64,000 nt of DNA from Thiohalophilus thiocyanatoxydans (GTDB lineage: Bacteria > Pseudomonadota > Gammaproteobacteria > UBA6429 > Thiohalophilaceae). A model generated the notes under the pieces. It was not told where the DNA came from and did not search any database. It saw only the letters and a list, made by a program, of their open reading frames with translations. A program made the translations under genes and the position numbers. Shown one piece after another: positions 48,707 to 58,993 of this stretch. Every line of letters begins with the position of its first letter. Positions within the stretch are counted from its first letter, which is position 1. The stretch is from the NCBI RefSeq assembly GCF_004366735.1, contig NZ_SOQX01000003.1, forward strand, positions 186,001-250,000. Direction: 5' to 3'.

Positions 48707-49492
48707 ATGTGGCGGATGAATGGGCGGCGGCATTATGTCGCCGTCATCATGTTGACGGTGGCACTTTTCCCCCGGGTACTTTTTGCTGAAACCGAATTCA
48801 GTCTGTCAGCCGGCATCGATTACACCACGGGGGATTACGGTCAACAGGCGGATACCGATATGGTGTATCTGCCCTTTACCGCCCGTTATAAAACGGATGC
48901 GTATAACCTGTGGCTAACGGCGCCCTATCTGATGGTGGACGGGCCGGGTGGTGTGACCCGTGCTCAGGGACCGGTGCGACACACCGGAACCCAGACCACG
49001 AGCACCGAGTCGGGGCTCGGCGATGTTATTACCGGTCTGAGCTATGGTGTGTATGTGGATGCCCGCCAGGGTTTGCTGGTAGATGTGACCGGCAAAATAA
49101 AATTTTCCACAGCGGATGAAGCCAGGGGCCTGGGTACAGGGGAGAATGATTACTCGTTGCAGGTCGACTTGTATCAAAGCTGGAAGCAGTACACCTTGAT
49201 CGCGACCCTGGGGTATACCCTTGTGGGTGATCCGCCGGATATTAATCTCGATAATCGAACCTATCATTCGTTCGGGCTGGCCGGAAAGCTGTCGGAAAAA
49301 ACCCAGGCGGGTATCCTGTACGATGTCAGTGGTCCAGCCTTCGACTTCGATTATGATCGTGAAGAACTCTTTGGCTATATTTCCCAGCGACTGGATCGTC
49401 GGCAGAAAATCCAGTACTACGCGCTTTATGGCCTGGAAACGGCGAGCCCGGATGTCGGGTTCGGTGTGATCCTGACTTACATGTTTATTTGA
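48707..49492 (+). CDS. Outer-membrane beta-barrel protein
   Basis: 261 residues from ATG 48707 (GAGG at 48697-48700). The signal peptide is MNGRRHYVAVIMLTVALFPRVLFA-like, cut near LFA-ET. Repeated amphipathic strands follow (SLSAGIDYTTGDYG, YKTDAYNLWLTAPYLM), and the C terminus ends with aromatic/hydrophobic strands (FGVILTYMFI). It resembles the transporter/porin-like barrels of the MetA-pathway type, but the family is uncertain. It pairs with the secreted PER-repeat protein upstream. Confidence 0.75.
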   Translation: MWRMNGRRHYVAVIMLTVALFPRVLFAETEFSLSAGIDYTTGDYGQQADTDMVYLPFTARYKTDAYNLWLTAPYLMVDGPGGVTRAQGPVRHTGTQTTSTESGLGDVITGLSYGVYVDARQGLLVDVTGKIKFSTADEARGLGTGENDYSLQVDLYQSWKQYTLIATLGYTLVGDPPDINLDNRTYHSFGLAGKLSEKTQAGILYDVSGPAFDFDYDREELFGYISQRLDRRQKIQYYALYGLETASPDVGFGVILTYMFI

Positions 49493-49574
49493 TGGCTAAC
49501 GGATAAATAAGCGTTTCGAATGTCCGATCCCTGTGGGTTTAAGCGGGAGTGGTATTCGGAAGGCCTGTTTAGTT

Positions 49575-50318
49575 TTAGTGCTGCAGGACAAAGGCCTGTT
49601 CCACGGTGAAGTTACCCACGCCCTTGTAGTTGGTCATGGTCCAGCCGTTTTGCTCCAGGTATTCGGTCATATCCTTGTTCATGTGCGGGTTACCACACAG
49701 CATGACCCGATCCTCTTCCGGATCGATGGCCGGCAGGTTCAGCTGTTGTGCCAGCCTGCCGGAGTAGAACAGATTCGCGCCCCGTTCGGTATTGGCAAAG
49801 TCTTCGCGCGTCACGGTGGGGACGTACAGGAACTCATCTCCGTGGCGGGACTCCAGCTCTTCGCGATAGGCCAGCGCCGGTGCATGACGTACGGTGTGTA
49901 CCAGGATAACCCGTTCGAAATTCTCAAACAGTTCCGTTGAACGGACCAATGACATAAACGGGGCCAGACCGGTGCCGGTGGCCAGCATGTACAGATGCCG
50001 TCCCGGTTGCACGTGGTTCAGGGTCAGCGAGCCGGTGCTTTTGGTATTGATCCAGATAGGGCTGCCGGTATCGGCCTCGGCCAGGTGGCTGGTCAGCGGG
50101 CCATCGGGTACCGCAATACTGAGAAACTCCAGTTGCTCATCCTCATTGGTTGAGACGATCGAGTAGGCGCGGGGGATCAGCTTGCCTTCCGGGCGCAGGC
50201 CCAGGGTGACAAATTCCCCGTTCTTGAATTCAAAGCCCTCGGGTCGGGTGGTCGTGAAGGTGAAGATATTCTCCGACCAGGGGCGTTTGGATGTAATCGT
50301 CTGTTCTGAATAAGGCAT
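49575..50318 (-). CDS. fpr: Ferredoxin-NADP reductase
   Basis: FAD flavoprotein that moves electrons between NADPH and ferredoxin/flavodoxin. It is 247 residues, with the FAD motif RAYS at 50-53, NADP motif GTGLAPF (about 114-120) and VMLCGNPHMN near the C terminus, all usual for bacterial Fpr. It is convergent with the barrel gene. Confidence 0.93.
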   Translation of the reverse strand: MPYSEQTITSKRPWSENIFTFTTTRPEGFEFKNGEFVTLGLRPEGKLIPRAYSIVSTNEDEQLEFLSIAVPDGPLTSHLAEADTGSPIWINTKSTGSLTLNHVQPGRHLYMLATGTGLAPFMSLVRSTELFENFERVILVHTVRHAPALAYREELESRHGDEFLYVPTVTREDFANTERGANLFYSGRLAQQLNLPAIDPEEDRVMLCGNPHMNKDMTEYLEQNGWTMTNYKGVGNFTVEQAFVLQH

Positions 50319-50445
50319 ACTGCGTTCCGTTAAATGTCTGGTGTGTTTATTATGTCAGGTCACACAGGGGGAGAATCAACCCTTGATGCTGAAGGGTTAT
50401 ACAGGGGTGTGTGAGACACCAGCATAACAGCCTGTGAGTGCCCTG

Positions 50446-51285
50446 TCATTGCAGGCTATACAGCAATTCAATTTCGTGCGCCCACCGATCGGGTTCGGGC
50501 GTCTCCAGCACCATGGGGATTTCATCAAAGCGCGGATCCTGCATGATGTAATGAAACACCGCCAGCCCCAGTTTGCCTTTCTCCAGGGTTTCATGGCGAT
50601 CGACCCGATCCCCCAGATCGGGTTTGGAACCGTTGAGATGCATACCCCGTAAGTAGTCAAAACCGACAATCCGCGCAAACTGATCGAAGATTGTTTCACA
50701 GGATTCAGCAGTGCGCAGATCATACCCGGCGGTAAACGTATGACAGGTATCGAGGCAAACACCGACCCGCGATTTATCTTCGACCTGGTCGATGATCCGC
50801 GCCAGATGTTCAAAGCGATAACCGAGGTTGGTGCCCTGACCGGCAGTGTTTTCGATCACGGCGGTCACGCCACGGGTTCTGGTCAGCGCGAGGTTGATCG
50901 ATTCGGCAATGAGGTCGAGACTTTGCTCCTCGCTGATCTTGTTAAGATGTGAGCCGGGATGAAAATTCAACAGCTTCAGGCCAAGCTGTTCGCAACGCTG
51001 CATCTCGTCGACAAACGCGGTGCGGGATTTTTCGAGTGCGGTTTTCTCCGGATGGCCCAGGTTAATCAGGTAACTGTCGTGGGGCAGAACATGTTCGGCG
51101 GCAATACCGACCTGTTGCAAATTATGCCTGAACGCCTCGATGGTATCGGCTGTCAGTGGTTTGGCCTGCCACTGGCGCTGGTTTTTGGTGAACAGGGCAA
51201 AGGCCCGTGCGCCGATGGCCCGGGCATTGAGCGGGGCGTTCTGCACACCGCCGGCGGCACTGACGTGGGCGCCTACATATTTCAT
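50446..51285 (-). CDS. nfo: Endonuclease IV (AP endonuclease)
   Basis: Cleaves abasic sites in base-excision repair. It is 279 residues in a TIM barrel with three zinc sites: [49 protein letters not shown] and VLETPEP are all visible. It is divergent from guaA. Confidence 0.95.
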   Translation of the reverse strand: MKYVGAHVSAAGGVQNAPLNARAIGARAFALFTKNQRQWQAKPLTADTIEAFRHNLQQVGIAAEHVLPHDSYLINLGHPEKTALEKSRTAFVDEMQRCEQLGLKLLNFHPGSHLNKISEEQSLDLIAESINLALTRTRGVTAVIENTAGQGTNLGYRFEHLARIIDQVEDKSRVGVCLDTCHTFTAGYDLRTAESCETIFDQFARIVGFDYLRGMHLNGSKPDLGDRVDRHETLEKGKLGLAVFHYIMQDPRFDEIPMVLETPEPDRWAHEIELLYSLQ

Positions 51286-51439
51286 AATCCTATTATATAT
51301 AAAGTGTGGCGAGGTGGTTACCCGTACCGGAGTTGATTTATAAGTTACTGATTTTAGTAAAAATACTTGAAATTTTCTGCAGTTTCCGGGATCATCGCCG
51401 CTTTATTGTCCACCCCGGCCCATTTTTGAGAGTTTACCC

Positions 51440-53017
51440 ATGTCCCAGGATATCCATTCGGACCGCATACTGATCCTCGATTTCGGTTCCCAGTACAGCC
51501 AGCTCATCGCTCGCCGGGTCCGCGAAGCCGGCGTCTATTGTGAGTTGCACCCCTGGGACATGGAGGAGGCGGCTATCCGGGAATTCAGCCCCAATGGCCT
51601 GATTCTCTCGGGCGGACCGGAGAGTACCACCGCCGAGGGGGCACCCGTGGCGCATCCGCTGTTGTTTGAACTTGGCGTGCCGGTACTGGGGATCTGTTAC
51701 GGGATGCAGACCATGGCCCGGCAGCTGGGCGGCTCGGTGGAAATCAGCGACCGCCATGAATACGGTTATGCTCAGGTCCGCGCTCACGGGCATACCCCGT
51801 TGCTCAAGGATATTGAGGATCACGCCAGTCCCGAAGGGTATGGCCTGCTGGATGTGTGGATGAGTCACGGTGATCGGGTCAGTGAGCTGCCGGCAGGCTT
51901 CAAGCTGATGGCCTCCACCGATAGCGCGCCTATCGCAGGTATCGCGGATGTCGAACGCCATTTTTATGGTCTGCAGTTTCATCCGGAGGTCACCCATACC
52001 AATCAGGGTCAGCGCATTATCGAGCGGTTCGTACACGAGATCTGCGGTTGCCGTCGGCTCTGGACACCCGAGAACATCATCGACGAGAGTATCGATCAGA
52101 TCCGCCAGCAAGTCGGCGATGACGAAGTGGTGCTCGGTCTCTCCGGCGGCGTCGACTCCTCGGTGGTGGCGGCGTTACTGCACAAGGCCATCGGTGATCA
52201 GTTGACCTGTGTCTTCGTGGATAACGGCCTGTTACGTCACCTGGAAGGTGAGCAGGTTATGGCGACCTTTGCCGAACACATGGGCATCCGGGTGATCCGG
52301 GTGGATGCCGAGGATCTGTTCCTGGGTAAACTCAAGGGCGTCAGCGATCCGGAAGAAAAACGCAAGATTATCGGCAACACCTTCATCGATGTGTTTGATA
52401 CAGAAGCCGGGAAGCTCACCAATGCCGCCTGGCTGGCACAGGGCACCATTTATCCCGATGTCATCGAGTCGGCCGGCGCCAAGACCGGCAAGGCGCACCT
52501 GATAAAGTCCCATCACAATGTGGGCGGTTTACCGGAGAACATGAAACTCAAGTTGTGCGAACCTCTGCGCGAACTGTTCAAGGACGAAGTGCGCAAGATT
52601 GGCGTGGAACTGGGCTTGCCATTCGATATGGTCTATCGTCATCCGTTCCCCGGCCCCGGCCTGGGGGTACGTATTCTCGGTGAAGTAAAAAAGGAATATG
52701 CCGATCTGCTGCGTCTGGCCGATGCGATTTATATCGAAGAACTGCGCAAGCACGAGTTGTACGACAAGGTCAGCCAGGCCTTTACCGTCTTCATGCCGGT
52801 CAAGTCGGTCGGGGTGACCGGTGACGGGCGCCGTTACCAGTACGTAGTGGCGTTGCGCGCGGTGGAGACCATCGACTTCATGACCGCCCGCTGGGCCCAT
52901 CTGCCCTATGAATTCCTCGATCACGTTTCGCGGCGCATCGTCAACGAGATCGACGGCATCTCGCGCGTGGTCTACGACATTACCGGCAAACCACCCGGCA
53001 CTATCGAGTGGGAGTGA
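51440..53017 (+). CDS. guaA: GMP synthase (glutamine-hydrolysing)
   Basis: Converts XMP to GMP. It is 525 residues. The N-terminal class I amidotransferase has the catalytic Cys at C86 (GICYGMQ), and the later His/Glu are at FHPEV. The ATP-PPase loop [14 protein letters not shown] and the C-terminal dimerisation domain ending PPGTIEWE follow. It is separated from guaB in this genome. Confidence 0.96.
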   Translation: MSQDIHSDRILILDFGSQYSQLIARRVREAGVYCELHPWDMEEAAIREFSPNGLILSGGPESTTAEGAPVAHPLLFELGVPVLGICYGMQTMARQLGGSVEISDRHEYGYAQVRAHGHTPLLKDIEDHASPEGYGLLDVWMSHGDRVSELPAGFKLMASTDSAPIAGIADVERHFYGLQFHPEVTHTNQGQRIIERFVHEICGCRRLWTPENIIDESIDQIRQQVGDDEVVLGLSGGVDSSVVAALLHKAIGDQLTCVFVDNGLLRHLEGEQVMATFAEHMGIRVIRVDAEDLFLGKLKGVSDPEEKRKIIGNTFIDVFDTEAGKLTNAAWLAQGTIYPDVIESAGAKTGKAHLIKSHHNVGGLPENMKLKLCEPLRELFKDEVRKIGVELGLPFDMVYRHPFPGPGLGVRILGEVKKEYADLLRLADAIYIEELRKHELYDKVSQAFTVFMPVKSVGVTGDGRRYQYVVALRAVETIDFMTARWAHLPYEFLDHVSRRIVNEIDGISRVVYDITGKPPGTIEWE

Positions 53018-53312
53018 ATTTAATTTTGTTGTAGTTGCAGTAGTTTAGAGGCGATTAAATATAATAATTCAAGCTGACACGCCTTTTGAAAGGGCGTGAG
53101 TTTAATTTGTAAGTGCAACAGGGTTAAAGGAAAGTCCGACTCAGGCTCAGTCATGCAATTCAATCGCAAATCAAAGGAACACTTGATAAGACACTATACC
53201 GGCTTACGCGGAAACACTATACCCGCTTCGGCCTGTATAAAAGCCGGTTTTAAGTAAACCCGGGCGCGGGTTTTATCGGCCCGGGCGGTGCCAATCGGGA
53301 AGCGGCAGCGGA

Positions 53313-53477
53313 TCAGTTGCCGTCGGTGGCATCTTTGATGGCATCGCCCGTTTCTTCAACTGTGTCGTCAATTTCCTCACCAGCCTCTTCCATAGGGCCG
53401 TCCTTGTCGCAGCCAGGCAGTGTGATCATCAGGGTACTCATGAGCAGGGCGGCTGCAATGGTTTCGATGAGTTTCAT
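53313..53477 (-). CDS. Small entericidin-like lipoprotein
   Basis: A 54-residue protein read on the minus strand from ATG 53477: signal peptide MKLIETIAAALLMSTLM, lipobox LPGC, then an acidic tail (KDGPMEEAGEEIDDTVEETGDAIKDATDGN). The layout resembles small entericidin-type stress lipoproteins, though the match is not strong. The 53018-53312 gap holds only a small hairpin (CACGCC/GGCGTG, near 53080-53098). Confidence 0.72.
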   Translation of the reverse strand: MKLIETIAAALLMSTLMITLPGCDKDGPMEEAGEEIDDTVEETGDAIKDATDGN

Positions 53478-53798
53478 GGTTCTTTCGCTCCGTGTGGGTT
53501 ACTGTAATACACAGATCCGCCCCGGCGTCTGTAATGGCGTAGATCTGTTAAGTTGGATTAAATCATGACGGTCTGTCGAAAAATTATCTGTGCGCAGGCG
53601 TACAGATCGTTCAAGCTGGATTGGCCCTCGGTTGATTGTTCACCGGGCACTGGAGGAGTGAATAAGTGGGTGGGTCAATGAGCCTGGTGGATTCGCGCCT
53701 CTGTTCGTTGCCGCGCAGACAAGGTTTGGCATTTGCGAGAGACTTACCGGTACTGACCACGTCCATCCATCCCACCACAGCAACGGGAAACAAATACC

Positions 53799-54092
53799 AT
53801 GAGTGATAAACCAGCCAGTGGCGACCACGCCACCACAGACCGTCTCTCCGAGCGCGCTCACGAGTCAGTAGACCGGTTCGCCAAGACTGCGGGCAAGGGC
53901 GAGGAACGGATTCGCCAGGAGGCCGCGGATGCGGAGGCCCGTGTCAGGGATGCCGGGCATAAAGTCAAGGAGCGCTCCGGTGAGGCCCTGCACTCCATTA
54001 ACGAGTTCGTTCATAACAAACCTTTGATCTCCCTGGGCCTTGCCTTTGCCGCGGGAACCTTGTTGTCTGCCTACCTGAGACGCCGCTCATAG
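53799..54092 (+). CDS. DUF883/ElaB-YqjD-like protein
   Basis: A 97-residue protein with a long charged helical domain (ERAHESVDRFAKTAGKGEERIRQEAADAEARVRDAGHKVKER) and a C-terminal membrane anchor (LISLGLAFAAGTLLSAYLRRRS). This is the architecture of ElaB/YqjD, inner-membrane ribosome-associated proteins made in stationary phase. It precedes the 54092 gene by a one-base overlap. Confidence 0.8.
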   Translation: MSDKPASGDHATTDRLSERAHESVDRFAKTAGKGEERIRQEAADAEARVRDAGHKVKERSGEALHSINEFVHNKPLISLGLAFAAGTLLSAYLRRRS

Positions 54093-54361
54093 TGTCTCGT
54101 AACCAGTTGAGGCAGGAGGCCGCGCAGGTGCGCGACCGAATTGATCATCGTGTCTGTCTTGTACATCAGCGTACCGACAGCCTGGTGCATCAGGTACGGG
54201 CCCTGGCCCGCAGCCCTGCCGCACTGCCCGTTGCCTTTGTCTTTGGCATACTGGCCGAACGCCTGGATGTGTCCGATATCAAAGGTGCCTGCGGATTTTT
54301 GACCGGCCAGGCAAATGCCATGCAGATCATCTCCAGCTTCATCGGCTCGCCAGCCCGCTGA
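54092..54361 (+). CDS. Small YqjK-like protein, unknown
   Basis: An 89-residue product from GTG 54092, the G of which is the last base of the upstream TAG. It has an N-terminal charged helix and a hydrophobic C-terminal half. Position after the DUF883 gene resembles the yqjC-D-E-K cluster, but I do not recognise the sequence with confidence. Confidence 0.6.
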   Translation: MSRNQLRQEAAQVRDRIDHRVCLVHQRTDSLVHQVRALARSPAALPVAFVFGILAERLDVSDIKGACGFLTGQANAMQIISSFIGSPAR

Positions 54362-54366
54362 TCCGC

Positions 54367-54795
54367 TTACTCATCCTCTGGTCGCTGCCCGGCAGGGTCA
54401 ACGATAGACCGGGCATGGGTGAACAGATTGTTAACACTGGCCCGGCTCTCACGAAATGTGAGGTCCCGTGTCATGTAGCGCAGCCGCCAGAAGAGCAGGG
54501 CCACAAGCACGAGATGAGCCAGCGCCACCGTCAACAGAGCACCCGTCAGGCTGAAGGCCTGCAGGCTGGCCAGTGTCATCACCAGCGCCGCCCCGATAAG
54601 CAGCCAGCTAGTCACCAGTAGCAGCGCCATGAGCACGGTGAGTCCGATCATCACCAGTGCCGTGTGCCCGAACAGTCGCGCCTCCACCAACACAAGGCGT
54701 ACCATGTCAGCCGACAGGGCCTTCAGGAGGCGTATGATGTCCCCGATGCCGTCGTGCTCATCTGCTTCATCCCGTGACGGATCCGTCTCTTTCAT
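54367..54795 (-). CDS. YqjE-type holin-family membrane protein
   Basis: A 142-residue protein with two paired membrane spans (ALVMIGLTVLMALLLVTSWLLIG and LTGALLTVALAHLVLVALLF) after a charged, acidic leader, fitting the phage-holin-like family (PF07332) that includes YqjE. Overlaps the AI-2E gene by 4 bp. It lies convergent with the DUF883/YqjK-like pair. Confidence 0.75.
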   Translation of the reverse strand: MKETDPSRDEADEHDGIGDIIRLLKALSADMVRLVLVEARLFGHTALVMIGLTVLMALLLVTSWLLIGAALVMTLASLQAFSLTGALLTVALAHLVLVALLFWRLRYMTRDLTFRESRASVNNLFTHARSIVDPAGQRPEDE

Positions 54796-55973
54796 GACCT
54801 GGCCTCCCGGTTGCTCAGCGAGCGTTTCAGGCTGGTTTTGATCTCGCTCCAGATAGCGACAAAGAATGCTGTCAGGGGAACCGCGAGTACCATGCCGATA
54901 ATGCCGCTCAAGGCTGTGCCCCAGAAGAACAGGGAAATAACCACGAGTGCGGGGTGCAGGCCCGAGTGGTTGGCCATGATTTTCGGTGTCAGCAACCAGC
55001 TTTCCACCAGTTGCACCGCCGCGAATACCAGTCCGGTCAAAAGCAGTAACTCAATACCGCCGTCCGGCTGGAAGTAGGCCATGGGCAGGACCACCAGCAA
55101 GCCGATCAGGGTGCCTAGGAAGGGGACGATATTCAGCAGCCCCAGCACCAGCCCGACCAGCACGCCGAACTTCAGGCCGATCAGCGTAAAGCTCAGGGCA
55201 TACAAGATACCCATGGACACGGCGATGATCAGCTGGCCCTGAAAGAAGGCGCTGACGTATCCCACGAAGACATCCATGAAATACAGTACTTTCTGCCGGG
55301 TGGGATTGTGAAAGATGGATAACAGTTCGGATGCCTTTCCCCGCAGCAAATTCCCGGAGAGCAGGGTAAAGAACAGGAACAGAGGTACGAAGCTGATACC
55401 CGCCAACACCCCCAGAGAGGACATGATGACCTTGCCCGGGTCTTTCACGACTGGCTGGGACTCCTCCCCCCCATCGCTGCTTTCCATGCGGTTGGAAATC
55501 ATTGTGCTGAGTTCCGGGAAGTGCGAAGAGAAACGTGCCTGCCAGCTCGCCAGTATGTCGGGCAAAACAGTCATCAACTGGATGGCCTGACTGACCAGGA
55601 CGGGGACAAGCAGGAAAATCAGGCCGCTGATAGCCACGAAGAAGATCAGCAGCAAAAGAATGATGGCCAGCAAGTGCGGTAAGCGAAGCCGTCTCTCGAG
55701 AAACTCCACCACAGGATGCAGCACCAGAGCCAGAATGCCGGCGAGGGAGAGCGACAGAAGCAGGTTGTAGAACGCATTCACTATCCAGCCAAATGACCAC
55801 ACGATGATTCCGATCAGCGTGGCCAGTGCAACCAGGGAAAACAGAACCGCCGTGTAACGAAACAAGCGAAGCTCAACCGTATTGAACAGTCGTTTATCCG
55901 GAGATGACGTCGCCGGGTTTGGATCGGTACTCTTTGCCCTGCCAACCTGGGGTTCCGGTATGTCGTGGGGCAC
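54792..55973 (-). CDS. AI-2E/PerM family transporter
   Basis: A 393-residue multi-span membrane protein. It shows the family features VLHPVVEFLERRLRLPHLLAI, a central periplasmic domain and the C-terminal pore segment LGLLNIVPFLGTLIGLLVVLPMAY. The family is named for autoinducer-2 export, but many members move other ions, so the substrate is open. It is transcribed with the holin-like gene. Confidence 0.85.
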   Translation of the reverse strand: MPHDIPEPQVGRAKSTDPNPATSSPDKRLFNTVELRLFRYTAVLFSLVALATLIGIIVWSFGWIVNAFYNLLLSLSLAGILALVLHPVVEFLERRLRLPHLLAIILLLLIFFVAISGLIFLLVPVLVSQAIQLMTVLPDILASWQARFSSHFPELSTMISNRMESSDGGEESQPVVKDPGKVIMSSLGVLAGISFVPLFLFFTLLSGNLLRGKASELLSIFHNPTRQKVLYFMDVFVGYVSAFFQGQLIIAVSMGILYALSFTLIGLKFGVLVGLVLGLLNIVPFLGTLIGLLVVLPMAYFQPDGGIELLLLTGLVFAAVQLVESWLLTPKIMANHSGLHPALVVISLFFWGTALSGIIGMVLAVPLTAFFVAIWSEIKTSLKRSLSNREARS

Positions 55974-55987
55974 CGGAGACTCCTGCG

Positions 55988-56203
55988 TCAGTGTCTTGCG
56001 GATTTACCGAACAGCAGTAGTCCAACACCGGCCACCGTAGAAGCCGCGCCAAGGATCAGGAACCAGGTGGTTGAGTCAGTGAAGCGGCCGGTTACGGCCT
56101 CCGTCACCTGATCGCCCAGGCTTTGGGATGACTGGTACGCGAAGAAAAGCAGGATTAAACCGACAATAATCAAGACAATAGCCAAAATTCTATTATTCAT
56201 CAT
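55988..56203 (-). CDS. DUF3185 family membrane protein
   Basis: A 71-residue protein with two membrane spans (ILAIVLIIVGLILLFFAYQS and WFLILGAASTVAGVGLLLFG) around a short loop (LGDQVTEAVTGRFTDSTT), the DUF3185 pattern. It is just upstream of the AI-2E gene. Confidence 0.82.
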   Translation of the reverse strand: MMNNRILAIVLIIVGLILLFFAYQSSQSLGDQVTEAVTGRFTDSTTWFLILGAASTVAGVGLLLFGKSARH

Positions 56204-56474
56204 TTTAATCTCTTTCTGATGGTGGAGGAGTGATCATTATTTCATTATTCAAGAATGGTTTTCTGAAGGTGCTGCTGGCATGCTGACATTGCTCTTCCTG
56301 GCCTGGTGCGTACGTACATAGTCTCATCCGCACGGTTGATCAGGGTCGCGATATTCTCGCCATCGTCTAATTCCGACGTCCCTCGCCGTACAGTTTTGTC
56401 ACACACACAGCAATTTACCGCCGGCGTCGCGTTCTGTGAGCCATCACAAGCACCCGACAAGGCGCTCGCCTGAT

Positions 56475-56549
56475 TCAGCGCAGTCCCAGGAGCCCCAGGA
56501 TAACCAGGACAATGACGACTGCACCCACAATCCATATGATTTGATTCAC
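56475..56549 (-). CDS. 24-residue hydrophobic membrane peptide
   Basis: Below usual ORF-calling size. From GTG 56549 the peptide starts NQIIWIVGAVVIVLVILGLL and ends LR, one membrane span. It is preceded by an AAGGAAG ribosome-binding site. Peptides of this shape are common next to DUF3185 and stress membrane genes in proteobacteria. The longer overlapping minus-strand frame 56245-56556 looks spurious. Confidence 0.65.
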   Translation of the reverse strand: MNQIIWIVGAVVIVLVILGLLGLR

Positions 56550-56614
56550 GATTCACTTCCTTTTCTGTTAATTACATGCCTGTTTACCACTGCGTTGGAC
56601 TCCGCTTCGGTGCG

Positions 56615-56779
56615 CTAGCGAACGAACGTCTGGGAATTCGGGCGGTTTTGATCTCGATAAGCCCGTTTGAACGGTCTGTCAATATTCACCATGTTCTGGT
56701 CGCGCGAGGTCAGGCGACCGTCGTAAAGCAAGAGGAACGACCAAAGAGTCACCAGTATAGCTCCTGCAGCCCCAGACAA
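56615..56779 (-). CDS. Possible 54-residue membrane protein
   Basis: From a TTG at 56779 with a CAGGA ribosome-binding site: a hydrophobic segment (GAAGAILVTLWSFLLLYDG) followed by a basic, Asn-rich tail (DRPFKRAYRDQNRPNSQ). No family is recognised. The rest of the 56780-57311 gap contains overlapping weak ORFs on both strands that I do not support. Confidence 0.35.
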   Translation of the reverse strand: MSGAAGAILVTLWSFLLLYDGRLTSRDQNMVNIDRPFKRAYRDQNRPNSQTFVR

Positions 56780-57311
56780 GACTCTGTCCTGGAGTCCATT
56801 TCATCCTGAGACGCTCCGTGTTCGTCACTGCGTCATCCAGGATCTGGTATCAGATTTATGTGCTTTTATGCGGGGCTTAAAGGTGTGTCTCGAAGATAAA
56901 ACAGAAAATAATTGTTTGTGTATTTGAGGCAGTCGACAAAGCGGTCGCTTTTCACAAGCCTGAAAAGGTGGTAGTTGAGTCGGTGTGTTTCCGCACTGAA
57001 TGAGAAGTTTTCACCAAGAGACGATTCCCGGCGAATCTCAAGAAAACTTGTTGAGCTGCTCATACGGGAAGGGGCTGTTTTCCGCAACGTGAATGGCCGG
57101 GAAGATTTCAGAGGGTCTCTCGGCATTGAGTGGATAGGAAGTTTTTATTCATTAAGTGCGCTTACGAACTGACGAACTAAAGGTTTTGGGAAGATTATGT
57201 GAATATGCGTTGTCTGAATACTCTGGCATTCGCTTCAACGCGGTCTGCGCCAGTTACGTAATGGCGAATTTTGGAACCGCCACATGAAAGTTACAAACTA
57301 AGGAATATAAC

Positions 57312-57860
57312 ATGAACAGAGTCAACACTGCGGCAATTACTCTCTGTCTTCTTGGTGCATTGCCTATAGCAGCATTCGCACAATCCTCTGATGTCGGCCC
57401 ACATCATGGCGACCGGGAGTTCTCCATCTCCGGAACCGGCAGCAGTGATCAGGAATTCAATAGCGGTACCTTCGGCGTAACCGGCGATCTGGGCTGGCAT
57501 ATGCAGGATAACGTGGTTGCCGGTATCCGGCAAAGCATCAATTATGCAAGTATCGAAGGTGAACACCTCAAGGATGATTTCTGGAACGGTTCAACCCGAG
57601 GTTACCTCAACTATCATTTTCTTGCCGATCGTGCGCGGCCGTTTATCGGCGCCAGCCTCGGCGGAATCTACGGCGACGGCGTCAAAGACAGCGGCTTCGC
57701 CGGCCTGGAGACGGGCGTGAAGTACTACGTGCGGACGAAGACCTATTTCCTCGCCCGCGTCGAGTACCAGTTCCTTTTCGACAGCACCAGTGAAGCTGAT
57801 GATGCGTTCCAGGACGACGGAGCCTGGGCCTATACGGTGGGACTGGGTTACAACTTTTAA
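57312..57860 (+). CDS. Outer-membrane beta-barrel protein
   Basis: A 182-residue exported protein: signal peptide cleaved near AFA-QS, then eight or so amphipathic strands (FGVTGDLGWHMQDNVVAGIRQSINYAS, RGYLNYHFLADRARPFIGASLGGIYG) ending in Phe (GLGYNF). It matches the small OmpA/OmpW-like beta-barrel class. The substrate is unknown. It is monocistronic. Confidence 0.85.
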   Translation: MNRVNTAAITLCLLGALPIAAFAQSSDVGPHHGDREFSISGTGSSDQEFNSGTFGVTGDLGWHMQDNVVAGIRQSINYASIEGEHLKDDFWNGSTRGYLNYHFLADRARPFIGASLGGIYGDGVKDSGFAGLETGVKYYVRTKTYFLARVEYQFLFDSTSEADDAFQDDGAWAYTVGLGYNF

Positions 57861-58390
57861 ACCACGGCAAAGCGTTGTCGAAATACTGGAAGCTCTGACA
57901 CTTCTTCCGACTATCATTGCTGTCATCAAAGCGTTTTGACAAGGGAGGCGATCCTGCTCAGGTTAAGCCTGAGTGAGGTCGCAACCCATGCCATACATGA
58001 ACGGATATTGCTCTCGCTGATGATCGATTCATGAGAACAGGTTGTTCAGGTCGAGGACGATTGGGGTGTGGAGGCCTCGGTTGCAATGCCGAAGACTATC
58101 ACCGGAGTCGGCGGGGGTAACTGTTTCTCCAACTTTTTGGATGATGATGCTGCAGGGCGAATAATTGCCAACGGATAGAATTATCGGAATTAGTTTTCAG
58201 GACGATAAAAATGTTGAAGCACTACTCTTAACACGCGGTTGGAAAACTTGTGTTATTACATACTGAAACCGAATCGTTGAAAGATGCCGTATGGTGCATC
58301 AGGTGAAGGATTTGTTTCTCCCGCATAGTAAAACCGCAGGGGCTTTCGCTGCTGCCTTCTGTTATACCACAACAAGTGGAATACAGGAAT

Positions 58391-58545
58391 TCAATCAGAT
58401 CGTTTAAATTCCGGAGCAGACTTCAGATCTCTCGGGTCGTTTTAATCTTCAATTCGTCCTTATCAGACGAGCCAGATCGGTTTACCGCGTCCCGGCCAAT
58501 GGCGATGTCTTTCTTGCCCATGCCCAGGAATCCGTCACCACAAAC
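58391..58545 (-). pseudogene. Decayed copy of the PRC-barrel gene 3' end
   Basis: Read on the minus strand it encodes DGFLGMGKKDIAIGRDAV...SGSSDKDELKIKTTREI, matching the C-terminal part of the intact gene at 59862-60329. A one-base deletion puts a TGA after TREI. The homology extends past the stop into the 3' flank (58298-58390 versus 59766-59861), including the hairpin. The flanking stretch 57861-58297 shows nothing I can identify. Confidence 0.88.
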
Positions 58546-58993
58546 AAGGTGAGTATGCTGTCCACACACACTCTGCAACTGTGTACGGATTGGTGATAAG
58601 CGCTCTCGTAGTGTGTCCTTTCCCGGCTACTGCCGGGGCGATACCCATTATTTTTTTATGACTCACGCACGGATTGTTCTCACACTACGGCCAATACCCG
58701 GCTCCAGCGTGGGTCACGTGCACCATCGTTTTCCGCTAACGCCTGCTCAGTCTGATTTTCATGAATTGACATAATCCGGGGTTGCCGATAGGGTTTTGGT
58801 CAGATTCGAGTACAGTTCGCAAGTCGCAGGGATGCCCAATTTTAGCTTGAGCATAAGCGAGCATTTTGTCGGTGCGATGGCGCACCTACTGTAGTCATTG
58901 TTCGTTATCCTGTACCGGAGTCCCCGTGCGCCTTCAAAGCACTTTTGCAGGGTCGATTCCGGTGCCTTCAGGTATCTTTTTCAGGAGTCTGCG

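Noticed and set aside
53317-53568. 83-residue plus-strand ORF near 53.3 kb
   Set aside because: It is the complement of the small lipoprotein gene, which has a proper lipobox and start.
56245-56556. 103-residue minus ORF
   Set aside because: Overlaps the 24-residue membrane peptide in another frame; no signal or domain, Cys-rich by chance.
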